Assembly: GCA_036398095.1 (NCBI GenBank)
Contig: DASWHR010000049.1
Location: 1 to 64,000, forward strand
Direction: 5' to 3'
Length of the DNA stretch: 64,000 nt
From: DASWHR01 sp036398095
GTDB lineage: Bacteria; Actinomycetota; AC-67
Positions 16,179 through 23,769 of the stretch are shown piece by piece. The number at the start of each line of letters is the position of its first letter. The first letter of the stretch is position 1. Under the pieces are notes generated by a model, which saw only the letters and a program-made list of their open reading frames with translations, searched no databases and was not told where the DNA came from. The position numbers were made by a program, and so were the translations under genes.

Positions 16179-17314
16179 CGCGTCCCGCCGGCCGCGCGGC
16201 GTTCCCGCGTGCGCGCGACCTGGTCGCGCAGGCGGCAGAACGCGCACAGATCGCCGGTCGTGGGTTGCCGGCATTCACGACACGCGCGCAGCGAGGGCCG
16301 GTCGGTCGCGGCGAACAAGACCGCCGCCTTGTCGAGGAATCCGAACAGGAACTGCTGCTTCGTGCCGGGCGAGCGTCGCTCCAGATCGTTCAGGACGTCC
16401 TTGTAGCGAAGCTGCGTGTTGCCGGCGACGAGCGGACATTCCTCGATGACGTAGTCGATTCCGCGGATCACGCAGTAGGCGGCGGTTTCGCGCTCGGAGA
16501 CGCGCACGAGCGGTTTGACCTTGCGCACGAACCCCCCTTCCGCCGAGGCGGGAAGGGCCGGCGCCTGGCGCGCGATGTATTCGGTGTTCCAGTGAAGGGT
16601 GTTGCCCATCAGCGTCGCCGCCTCATCGTCGAGGTTGTGACCGGTGACGAGCGCGTCGAACCCGTTTTCGGCCGCGGTGAGGTTCGTCAGGTAGCGCTTC
16701 GCAAGGCCGCACGCGGAGCACGGCACCCGGCGCGAATCCTTGGAGATCTCTTCGATCGTGAACCCTTCGTCTTCGGCGAGGTCGGTCACGATCAGCTTCA
16801 GGCCGCGCGCGTCGGCGAACTGCTCGCACATGCGACGCGACTCGTCGGTGTATTCCTTGCCGGTGCCGAGCGAGATGTAGTAGCCGGTCGTGTCGTATCC
16901 CATCTCGGTCAGGATGTCCCACAACGCGAGCGAGTCCTTCCCGCCGGAGACGCAGACCATCAGCCGGTCGGCCTTGGAGAACATCTCGTAGTCCTCGACC
17001 GCGCGCATGACCTGCCCGTTGACATAGCGCAGGAAGCACTCGTTGCAGAAGGCGGCGTTGGCGCGGGGCACTTCGACGCGAGCGCGGTCGCCGCACCGCT
17101 TGCACTTGGCGACGTTGCGCTGCCCGCCCGAGATCACCGGCCGAATCTCGACCTCATCGAGAGCCGTCAGCTCCTCTTCGCGGGTGAGCAGGTCTGCGCC
17201 GCGAATCACGAGCACGGTCTCGGGATTCAGCTCCAGCTTTTGCAGCAGTTGCCGGACGCTTCGCACGCCCTCGACGTCGAGCACTCGCTTCGGATTTCGC
17301 AGCGTCACCTTCAT
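16175..17314 (-). CDS. TtuA/Ncs6-type tRNA 2-thiolation enzyme fused to a ubiquitin-like sulfur carrier
   Basis: The 379-residue protein has an N-terminal ThiS/MoaD-like beta-grasp domain (1-64) ending in GG (63-64). It is followed by a zinc finger (Cys71, Cys74, Cys90, Cys93), the PP-loop SGGKDS (123-128), and cysteines 199, 202 and 293, which match the iron-sulfur ligands known in TtuA. A second zinc finger follows (345, 348, 357, 360). TtuA makes 2-thiouridine at tRNA position 54, receiving sulfur from the carrier TtuB thiocarboxylate. Here carrier and enzyme are one chain, so the GG is internal. It starts at ATG 17314, inside the 3' end of the M50 gene, and its stop overlaps the trmI start; both enzymes act on the tRNA T-arm. 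Confidence 0.85.
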   Translation of the reverse strand: MKVTLRNPKRVLDVEGVRSVRQLLQKLELNPETVLVIRGADLLTREEELTALDEVEIRPVISGGQRNVAKCKRCGDRARVEVPRANAAFCNECFLRYVNGQVMRAVEDYEMFSKADRLMVCVSGGKDSLALWDILTEMGYDTTGYYISLGTGKEYTDESRRMCEQFADARGLKLIVTDLAEDEGFTIEEISKDSRRVPCSACGLAKRYLTNLTAAENGFDALVTGHNLDDEAATLMGNTLHWNTEYIARQAPALPASAEGGFVRKVKPLVRVSERETAAYCVIRGIDYVIEECPLVAGNTQLRYKDVLNDLERRSPGTKQQFLFGFLDKAAVLFAATDRPSLRACRECRQPTTGDLCAFCRLRDQVARTRERRAAGGTR

Positions 17315-18359
17315 CGGTCTTCGTGGCTTTCCTGGTCCGTTGGGGGGATGGTGCGGCCGTCTTCTTCGCGGCCTTCCGGGCCGGCTTCGCGCCGGCCGCC
17401 TTCTTTGCCGGCTTTCGCTTCGGCTTTCGCTCAGGCGGCTTTCGCTCCGGCTTTTTCGCCGAACGGGCGACCGGTCCAGCCAGCGTAGTCGGCGCCGCCT
17501 TCGATGTCACTCGCCGCTTCGCCGCTCGCGGGACGATGTCGCGCGCCGGCGGAGCCGGCGGTGCGGCCGCCATGGCGTCGCGGCGAGCCTGCTCGCGGAC
17601 CATCTCGCGGTGAACGTCCTCGCTGCCCGCGAACGAGGCGTGAGAATACAGGAACCAGCCGAGCGCGATGTACAGAACGCCGGGGAAGAAGTCTCCGACG
17701 CCTTGCGTCTGCCAGAGCAGATAGGCCACGCCGCCGGCCACGAAGCCTCCGGCGACGATCCGGCCGCCGTTGGCCGCCATCCGCGTCGCCCGGATCCGGT
17801 CGCCGGTGACCGCCCAGATCGTCGCGCGCAGCACGCGGCCGCCGTCCAGCGGAAAGCCGGGGATCAAGTTGAACATCGCCAGCAGCAGGTTGACGGCCGC
17901 GAGCGTCGCCCACACGTCCCCCGCGGCGGCGGCGTCGGTGAAGCTTCCGCCGCTCGCGACGGCCAGCATCGACAGAATCCCGGCGATTACGAGACTGGCG
18001 AGCGGGCCGGCGAGCGCGACGAGGTACTCCTGCTTCGGCCCTTCCGCGTCGCGTCCGATCTGAGACACGCCGCCGAGCATGAACAGCAGGATGCGCCGCG
18101 GCTGCAGGCCGAACGCCTGCGCGACGAACGTATGCGCCGCCTCGTGGATGAGCACGAACGAGTAGAACAACATCGTGAGACCGACCGCCATCGCGGCGCC
18201 GGCGACGCGGCCGATATCGACCGGGATCAGCTCGGACTGACGAAAGATCAGCGAGAGCACCACGACGGTGGCGAGCCACGACGGCGTGAACGCGATTTCG
18301 ATGCCGCGCACGCGAAACAGCACGATGACGCGACCGATGAGTGGGTTCGCCGATGACAT
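17154..18359 (-). CDS. Site-2-type (M50) membrane metalloprotease with a basic Lys/Ala-rich tail
   Basis: A 401-residue membrane protein. The zinc motif HEAAH (His72, Glu73, His76) and the second motif NLIPGFPLDGGR (Asp172) place it in the rseP/site-2 protease family, with about six membrane segments in residues 10-245. From about 262 to the end the sequence is a low-complexity basic tail with AKKAAGAKPARKAAKKTAA-like repeats resembling actinobacterial histone-like tails. The tail reading frame runs 161 bases into the next gene (start 17314). Either the overlap is genuine or the tail end is not translated as shown. An M50 gene upstream of trmI/arc is common in the phylum; its substrate is unknown. 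Confidence 0.88.
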   Translation of the reverse strand: MSSANPLIGRVIVLFRVRGIEIAFTPSWLATVVVLSLIFRQSELIPVDIGRVAGAAMAVGLTMLFYSFVLIHEAAHTFVAQAFGLQPRRILLFMLGGVSQIGRDAEGPKQEYLVALAGPLASLVIAGILSMLAVASGGSFTDAAAAGDVWATLAAVNLLLAMFNLIPGFPLDGGRVLRATIWAVTGDRIRATRMAANGGRIVAGGFVAGGVAYLLWQTQGVGDFFPGVLYIALGWFLYSHASFAGSEDVHREMVREQARRDAMAAAPPAPPARDIVPRAAKRRVTSKAAPTTLAGPVARSAKKPERKPPERKPKRKPAKKAAGAKPARKAAKKTAAPSPQRTRKATKTDEGDAAKSEASARRRGRAKRPATAAKAGAESRDRARDSRRRPAHPRRGADGSR

Positions 18360-18407
18360 GGGCCCTCATGCTACCGGGACCCTCGGATGGCCGAACGGGC
18401 CGACACC

Positions 18408-18815
18408 CTACAGCCGGACGACCGTCCCGGTCCCCGAGTAGCAGGCCGACCCGGGGATGCAGAACGACACGGTGACCGTGGTAGGCACGCCGGTCGCCGG
18501 CACTGCACCGACGCACACGATGCCGGTGGTGCCGGTCAGGCACCCGCCGTCGGCCGGGTTCCACGCACCCGAGGCGACCGGAACCCCGGCGACGCCGCAG
18601 ATCGAGGTCGCGGCCCCCGCGAACGCGACGGTGAAGGACCACGACGACGCTGCGACGGAGACGCCGGTCAACTGGAACGGCCCGGAGCAGCCGGCGCCCG
18701 TCGCGGTTCCGGCGCCGGCCAGTTGGCCGTAGCCCGCCGGAGCGGCGGATGCGGGCCAGGCCGAAGCGGCGGCTGCGATGAGCGCCGCTGCAAGAAAACG
18801 TCGTGTCGATGTCAT
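18408..18815 (-). CDS. Small exported protein, unknown
   Basis: A 135-residue protein from ATG 18815. It begins MTSTRRFLAAALIAAAASA, a signal peptide with a twin-arginine-like STRRFL motif and cleavage probably near WPASA-AP. The mature part is rich in Gly, Ala, Thr, Ser and Val with four to five cysteines, suggesting a small disulfide-bonded beta protein. No family recognised. It lies downstream of the DUF5667-matrixin gene on the same strand. Confidence 0.65.
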   Translation of the reverse strand: MTSTRRFLAAALIAAAASAWPASAAPAGYGQLAGAGTATGAGCSGPFQLTGVSVAASSWSFTVAFAGAATSICGVAGVPVASGAWNPADGGCLTGTTGIVCVGAVPATGVPTTVTVSFCIPGSACYSGTGTVVRL

Positions 18816-18921
18816 GTCCGTGGTTCCCTGATCCCACGGCCGGGCCGCACTACCGGCCCGTCCTGCCGCGGAACGCCCCCCTGAGAGTTCTGGGCGTTCC
18901 GCTCCGATCCCTGTCTGTTTC

Positions 18922-20694
18922 CTAGCCTTTCGCCTGTGTTGTCTTTTTCCCGGGCGCCGTCGCCCTCTCATCGGCGACCTCATCGGCGGCGATGCGCGGC
19001 ATCGGACACGATCCGCACGGATACGCGGCGCGCACGGCTTTCACGTCGCCGAGCGCGAGCGTGGCACCCGACGCGTCGCCGGCACGCGGCCGGACGAACA
19101 TCGACTGCTCGGCCGCTGCGCCGTCGTGAAGGTGGTCCAGCCCGAGCCAGTGTCCGATCTCGTGCACGAGCACGGCTTCGATGTCGTAGCGGTTGATCGC
19201 GCCGCCATGCGTGGTCGCCCACGGCTGCGTGACGGTCAGCACGATGTCGGCCTCGACGACGCGATCCCCGACCCGCAGAAGATTGGCCTGCGCGAGCGAG
19301 TTGGCGCCGCCCGGGTTTCCCCAGCCGATCTGGTTGATGCCGTCCCCCAGCGTCGGCAGCGACGAGGTCGTGCCGCGATAGTCCACGCGCACGTTCGGGT
19401 TTGCCGACGACCAGGTGCGAGCCGCCGACACGGCTGCGGCCACGGCCTCGGACGGCGAAACCCACGGCTGCACCGGATTGACGACGAACGACAACGTCGC
19501 AACGCCGCCGCTGATGCTCCACCGGTGCCGGTCGAGCGCGTAGATGCCGCACGTCGATGCCGACGGGCAGCCCGCCACCTGCGACGCGCTCGGTGCCGGC
19601 TCGTCACGGGAGCCGTGTTCTTGAATCGATTCGGCCACGGCGCAGACCGTCCGGCCGGCGTTTGCGGGATCCGGCACGAGCGTCCCGAGACACGACGGGG
19701 TTGCGCCGCGGCTCCCGGGCGATTTTCCGTCGCCGGGCTCTTCGCCGCCCGGAACGCTCGGGTCGTCGGGAGCGACGGGCGGCGACCCCGGAATCGGGGC
19801 GACGCCGGTCGTTTGGCCGAGTGCATCCGGTTCGGCGGGTGCGGCGGGACCCTCTGCCGCGACGCCGTCGAGCACGGCGACGCCGGGCGCGACGGTCTCG
19901 GCCGCCGCGCCAAGCGCGATCGCGACGCGAAGCGACATCTCGTCGGCGGTCGCGATCGCATCGATGACGGACGGCGTCACGTCGGCCGACGCCGCGTCCA
20001 GCAGACGCGCGAGGCTGCCGGTTCCGAACCTGATCTGCGCGGCGAGACGGGCGAGCGCCGCCGGATCGGTCGTTGCCGACAGAATCAGTTGCGTTCCTGT
20101 CTGGATCGCATCGTCGTAGCGACGCAACGTGGACGGGACGAGCCGGTCCCGTCCGGTTGCGATGAGTTGCTCGGCTTCGCCGAGGCGCCGCTGGGCGTGA
20201 CGCAAATACACGAATCCGTCGGCCACCGGGCCGCGGGCCATGGCCAGCTCGATCTGTTCCTTCGCCATCTTGACCCCGTACAGGGGCGATCCGGGAAGGG
20301 CGCTGCCGGCCGAAACGACCGGCAACGCGAACAGCATCGCCGCCGCGACGAATCCGACGACGGCCTTGCGGACGACGAAGCGGCCGCGCGGAAGCGCGAC
20401 CACCTCGGCGATGGGTGTTTCGATGGATGCTGCGGTCGAACGACGGGGCGAGACGTGGGCTTTCGGCGGCGGGGAAGTTGCCGGTATGCGGCGCACCGAA
20501 AGCTCGTCGAGTCCTTCCGTCAGCAATCGCGCTTCCAGCCGGGCCGCGAAGTCTGGATCGACCTCCGGGTCGGGGACCGCCTGAAGCACTCGAGCAAGAC
20601 GGACGAGGCCGCGAATCTCGCCGGACGGGGTTAGGGCAGCATCGTCCAACGCGTGCGCGAGGGCAAGCTGCACTTCGGCGATCGTATGGCGCAT
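18922..20694 (-). CDS. DUF5667 membrane protein fused to a matrixin-type metallopeptidase
   Basis: A 590-residue protein from ATG 20694, with GGAGGAGGAG just upstream. Residues 1-65 contain the helical segment with AVPDPEVDPDFAARLEARL, 107-130 form one membrane helix, and SALPGSPLYGVKMAKEQIELA is the DUF5667 signature. After a Pro/Gly-rich linker (about 300-360) comes an M10-type zinc site HEIGHWLGLDH (511-521) with a later Met in QSMF that could be the Met-turn. The topology predicts a cytoplasmic N-terminus and an external protease. DUF5667 proteins often neighbour ECF sigma factors, as at 22717-24542 here. A role as sensor or anti-sigma-like partner is inference. Confidence 0.8.
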   Translation of the reverse strand: MRHTIAEVQLALAHALDDAALTPSGEIRGLVRLARVLQAVPDPEVDPDFAARLEARLLTEGLDELSVRRIPATSPPPKAHVSPRRSTAASIETPIAEVVALPRGRFVVRKAVVGFVAAAMLFALPVVSAGSALPGSPLYGVKMAKEQIELAMARGPVADGFVYLRHAQRRLGEAEQLIATGRDRLVPSTLRRYDDAIQTGTQLILSATTDPAALARLAAQIRFGTGSLARLLDAASADVTPSVIDAIATADEMSLRVAIALGAAAETVAPGVAVLDGVAAEGPAAPAEPDALGQTTGVAPIPGSPPVAPDDPSVPGGEEPGDGKSPGSRGATPSCLGTLVPDPANAGRTVCAVAESIQEHGSRDEPAPSASQVAGCPSASTCGIYALDRHRWSISGGVATLSFVVNPVQPWVSPSEAVAAAVSAARTWSSANPNVRVDYRGTTSSLPTLGDGINQIGWGNPGGANSLAQANLLRVGDRVVEADIVLTVTQPWATTHGGAINRYDIEAVLVHEIGHWLGLDHLHDGAAAEQSMFVRPRAGDASGATLALGDVKAVRAAYPCGSCPMPRIAADEVADERATAPGKKTTQAKG

Positions 20695-20814
20695 CTCTCT
20701 CCTCCTCCAAGAAGGAAAACGACGCCCCACCCCGCGTGTTCTACTTTTTTCGACCCCGAAGGGAAGTTTCTGCGAATACGCCGGTTGTCCGGGGGTTTTC
20801 GGCGCCACGCACAC

Positions 20815-20846
20815 GACGAAGCGGACCTCGAAAGGTCCGCTTCGTC
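20815..20846 (-). terminator. Strong hairpin downstream of the matrixin gene
   Basis: GACGAAGCGGACC (20815-20827) pairs perfectly with 20834-20846 around a 6-base loop. It lies between the matrixin stop (20943) and the start of the next gene (20694). There is no T-tract directly after it on either strand, so it may be a terminator or an RNA-stability hairpin. Confidence 0.5.
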
Positions 20847-20862
20847 ATTGTTGCCACCGATT

Positions 20863-20936
20863 GTTCGAGGGCGGGTCCGTCCCGATGAGCCGCGCCAGGT
20901 CCGGTCCTCATCCGTGGTTCGAACCCGCCCTCGAAC
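20863..20936. repeat. 14-bp inverted repeat enclosing 46 bases
   Basis: GTTCGAGGGCGGGT (20863-20876) and its exact complement (20923-20936) flank a spacer in the gap just after the matrixin stop. With the neighbouring 20815-20846 hairpin it makes this gap strongly structured. It superficially resembles a tRNA acceptor stem but does not fold as one. Confidence 0.5.
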
Positions 20937-20942
20937 GCCCGG

Positions 20943-21791
20943 TCAGGGATCCCCGCTCGACACCAGCATCACCGCTTGCAACCCGGCGATATCACCCCAA
21001 CCAAGAACCCGTTGTGTTGCATTGTTCGGGTAGTACTGCTGATACATCACCAGGTTGTAGTCGGGCGCGTCGGCTGCGTCGGACGGCCACAGCGCCGGCG
21101 AACCGGGATTGACGTGGAGCAATCCGAGCGCATGCCCGAACTCGTGCGTCAGGATCGCCTGGATGTCGTAGCGCATCGGGCACGCGAACTGCGGACACAG
21201 GGGCGCGACCGGACCGAGCGCGACCCCCGACGCCAGCGCCGCATCGCCCCAATACCAGTTCAGCGAGCTGTTCAGCACGATATCGACGTCTGCGATGCGC
21301 TGCCCGGACTGGAGAAATACGGCATAGCCGGGGGCGGCCGTCGCCCCGAGGCTCTGCCACACGATCGTGTTGACGCCGTCGGTGGGGTTCACGCCGCCGG
21401 TGTAGGCCGCGGATTCGAGGCATACGACCGCCGTCGTCTGATCGCAGCGGTTCGGCCGCGGGCCGCTTCCCCGGACGGGAGATGCGACGTTCCACGCGAG
21501 CGCGGCGAGATCGGCCGCCAAGACGAAGTCGGATGCGATCGCCGGCGGCGCGCCGCTCTGGTTGACGCGGAACCGCACCGGAAGCTTGGACAGGCGCCAA
21601 TGGTCCCCGCAATAGGTGAAGCCGTGGCCGCCGAGGCCGGTCAGCGGGGCCGAGCAGACCGCGGCGCCGGAAACCTCGTCTTTGGGAGCGCCGGTTTCAT
21701 GCGACGTGGGAGCCGAACGGGCGGGCAGCACAGCGCAGACGGCAACCAACGCCGCCCCGAGCACCGTGCGTCTGCTTCGCGTGGGACTCAA
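20943..21791 (-). CDS. Exported matrixin-type metallopeptidase
   Basis: A 282-residue protein with a TTG start at 21791. The N-terminus carries SRRTVLGAALVAV, a twin-arginine-like signal, which supports this start although the purine-rich GGAGGGG lies very close to it. The mature part holds the M10 zinc site HEFGHALGLLH (216-226) and a Met in LVMYQQ after it. No prodomain or cysteine switch is evident. It follows a 59-residue gene by only 13 bases. Together with the fused protease at 18922 it suggests dedicated extracellular proteolysis. Confidence 0.82.
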   Translation of the reverse strand: MSPTRSRRTVLGAALVAVCAVLPARSAPTSHETGAPKDEVSGAAVCSAPLTGLGGHGFTYCGDHWRLSKLPVRFRVNQSGAPPAIASDFVLAADLAALAWNVASPVRGSGPRPNRCDQTTAVVCLESAAYTGGVNPTDGVNTIVWQSLGATAAPGYAVFLQSGQRIADVDIVLNSSLNWYWGDAALASGVALGPVAPLCPQFACPMRYDIQAILTHEFGHALGLLHVNPGSPALWPSDAADAPDYNLVMYQQYYPNNATQRVLGWGDIAGLQAVMLVSSGDP

Positions 21792-21804
21792 CCCCTCCGC
21801 CGTC

Positions 21805-21984
21805 TCACCCCGATGAAATCAACGTCCCCAATGCCGCGAGGGCCTTCGAGCGAACCCGTTCGATCCGCGCGAGCGCCTCGACCATCTTGAGGTCGATTTC
21901 CTGATGCGTTTCCGATCCGTCCAACGAGTCGCGGTGCGGGCGCGTTGCGGGAATCGGGTTCTGGATGTCCTTCCTCGGCTGCAT
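21805..21984 (-). CDS. Small protein of 59 residues, unknown
   Basis: The ATG at 21984 has GGGAGGA 9 bases upstream, which favours translation. The product begins MQPRKDIQNPIPATRPHRD and ends in an amphipathic helix (EIDLKMVEALARIERVRSKALAAL). No signal peptide or known family. It is 13 bases upstream of the matrixin gene, so both are probably made from one mRNA. A chaperone-like or regulatory partner is possible but unproven. Confidence 0.5.
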   Translation of the reverse strand: MQPRKDIQNPIPATRPHRDSLDGSETHQEIDLKMVEALARIERVRSKALAALGTLISSG

Positions 21985-22143
21985 GATGCTCGATCCTCCC
22001 TCGATGCGCCCTGGCGCGGCGTTCGCGGCGATGTGCTCCCTCTCGTCTGGTAAGAACGAACTAGTCCCGGCTTCGTTCCAGGACGAATACCGCAAATGCG
22101 GGTTGCGCGAGGGGATCAATGGGACGGAGCGGCGAGGCCGCCG

Positions 22144-22563
22144 TCAGGTCGAGGTGTAGCGGAACGAGCCGTTCACGCCCAGAACCAGCGATACGACGGC
22201 CCATTTCGCGCCGGCCGGAATGGGTCCGGCCTTGTTGCAGAACGGATCCTGGCTGGGGCACGCGTTGTAGATGGGGTTCAGCGAATTGCCCGGCTTTCCG
22301 CCAACTTCGTCGTAGAAGAAGATGTCGAACGATTCCAAGCCGGTGGGCGTGCTCGTCTTCACCAGCGAGAAGCTCGTCTTGGCCGCCAGCCGAAAGACAT
22401 AGCCCACCATGCCGGTCGTTCCGGTTTCGCTGTAGAGCAGCCGGCCGATCGAGGGCGAGCCGAAATCGGGAAGCATGATGGTGCCGTTGACGGTCTCGGC
22501 GCGCGCGGGCATGCCGGACAGCAACAAGGCAACGAGCAATGCGGCCGCCGAAGTTCGGTGCAT
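22144..22563 (-). CDS. Exported protein, unknown
   Basis: A 139-residue protein starting at ATG 22563 with GGGAGGG about 10 bases upstream. It begins with a clear signal peptide (MHRTSAAALLVALLLSGMPARA). The mature domain is beta-rich with two cysteines in YNACPSQDPFCNK. No catalytic motif or family recognised. It lies downstream of the sigma/DUF5667 operon after a terminator, so it has its own promoter or depends on readthrough. Confidence 0.65.
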   Translation of the reverse strand: MHRTSAAALLVALLLSGMPARAETVNGTIMLPDFGSPSIGRLLYSETGTTGMVGYVFRLAAKTSFSLVKTSTPTGLESFDIFFYDEVGGKPGNSLNPIYNACPSQDPFCNKAGPIPAGAKWAVVSLVLGVNGSFRYTST

Positions 22564-22668
22564 CCCTGTGATCCCTCCCGAGCCATCGGGAACGTCGTCG
22601 AGGGGAAGATTCGTCCCGGAGTCCCGGCTCTCCTGCTATGCGGGGTCCTCGGGGGCTGCCGAACCTAG

Positions 22669-22698
22669 AAAAAAGCGGGAACCCCGAAGGGTTCCCGC
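22669..22698 (-). terminator. Rho-independent terminator after the DUF5667 gene
   Basis: On the minus strand a perfect 10-bp stem (22675-22684 with 22689-22698) closes a 4-base loop and is followed by six T (22669-22674). It stands 18 bases after the stop of the DUF5667 gene and ends the sigma-factor operon. Confidence 0.85.
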
Positions 22699-22716
22699 CT
22701 GATTTGCTCGCGTTCG

Positions 22717-23769
22717 TTACTCGGTGCCCGGATCGAGGTTGCGGACGGTGCACACGACCTTCGACGGCGCGGCCAGCAGATCGTTGGCCTGCTCCTGCGC
22801 GATCATCTCGCATGCCGTCCGGTCGTAGTAGTCCCAGTACTCGCGGCGGGTTGGGTCGGCCTTCACCGTGGGCGTCCCGGGATCCGACTTGGACGGTCCC
22901 TGCCTCGTCGGCTCGGCCTGGGTTCCGCTTCGGCCGGACGGGCTCGCGGTCGAATCGCCGGCGATCGTCTGGGCGATCGCGGGAATCTCTACCGTCGCGC
23001 TTTCGGTGCGAAGGCTGCCCACCAGCGAGCGAGTCAGGCTGGTCGCCGTCGCGATGGCATCGTGAACGGCCGGACGGGCCGACTCCGACGTGCGCGACAG
23101 CATCTCGCGAAGCCGCGTGGCGTCTTCGGCGAACATGCCGGCCATCGTCGCGATCTGCCGCTTGGAGCCGAAGCGGGCGATCAGCCCGGCGGCCTGCGTC
23201 TGCAGTTCGCCGGCGCGGAACAAGACCGCTTCGATGTCGGACGGATCGAAGTTCAGCACGGCCATTTGCGCGCCGTAGCCGATCCACTTCTGTGCGACCC
23301 GCTCGGACGTGAACGCCTTCTCGGCGCCGTGCGCGGACGAGATCGCGTGATTCTGACGCCACCGCTCGATCCCGAAGAACGGGCTGCCGGGCAGCGAGGA
23401 GGCGGCGGCCACGACCGGCAAAGCCGACAGCATCGCGGCCGCGACCAGTCCGGCGACTGCGCGGCGGATGACGAGGCGGCGCTGCGGCATCGCGACCACG
23501 TTCGGTGCGGTCCGCTTCTGGATGGTGGGCCGGGCCACCGGTTCGGGCTTGACGATGCGCAGCGGCGCGGGCGCGCCGAACTTCGCGTCGTATTCCGCCA
23601 TCAGCGTCGCTTCCAGTCGTGCGGCGAATCGTGCGTCGATGTCGGGGTTCGGCAGCGCGTCGACCATGCCGGCGATGCCCGAGAGGCGCTTGATCTCTTC
23701 GGTTGCCGGCGTGGCCGCGCCGTCCAGCGCGAGCGCCAGAGCGAGAGTCGTGTCGGTCGTCGGCTTCAT
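22717..23769 (-). CDS. DUF5667 membrane protein, possible anti-sigma partner
   Basis: A 350-residue protein whose ATG overlaps the sigma-factor stop (ATGA). The layout copies the N-terminal part of the protein at 18922: a helical segment with DALPNPDIDARFAARLEATL, a basic stretch, one membrane helix (about 103-127), and the DUF5667 signature beginning SSLPGSPFFGI. The external part is mostly helical, with an acidic/aromatic end (REYWDYYDRTACEM). Coupling to an ECF sigma factor suggests it regulates or senses for it. That role is inferred from arrangement only. Confidence 0.75.
   Translation of the reverse strand: MKPTTDTTLALALALDGAATPATEEIKRLSGIAGMVDALPNPDIDARFAARLEATLMAEYDAKFGAPAPLRIVKPEPVARPTIQKRTAPNVVAMPQRRLVIRRAVAGLVAAAMLSALPVVAAASSLPGSPFFGIERWRQNHAISSAHGAEKAFTSERVAQKWIGYGAQMAVLNFDPSDIEAVLFRAGELQTQAAGLIARFGSKRQIATMAGMFAEDATRLREMLSRTSESARPAVHDAIATATSLTRSLVGSLRTESATVEIPAIAQTIAGDSTASPSGRSGTQAEPTRQGPSKSDPGTPTVKADPTRREYWDYYDRTACEMIAQEQANDLLAAPSKVVCTVRNLDPGTE

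Noticed and set aside
17119..17130. GGQ after the sulfur-carrier domain, resembling the Pup C-terminus
   Set aside because: Pup chemistry needs a free C-terminus and the domain is a beta-grasp, not a disordered Pup-like chain; the match of three residues is chance.
20863..20936. Possible tRNA gene (74 bases, matching ends, TTCGAA near the 3' side)
   Set aside because: The T-arm does not sit directly next to the acceptor strand, the D-arm consensus is missing and no anticodon stem forms.
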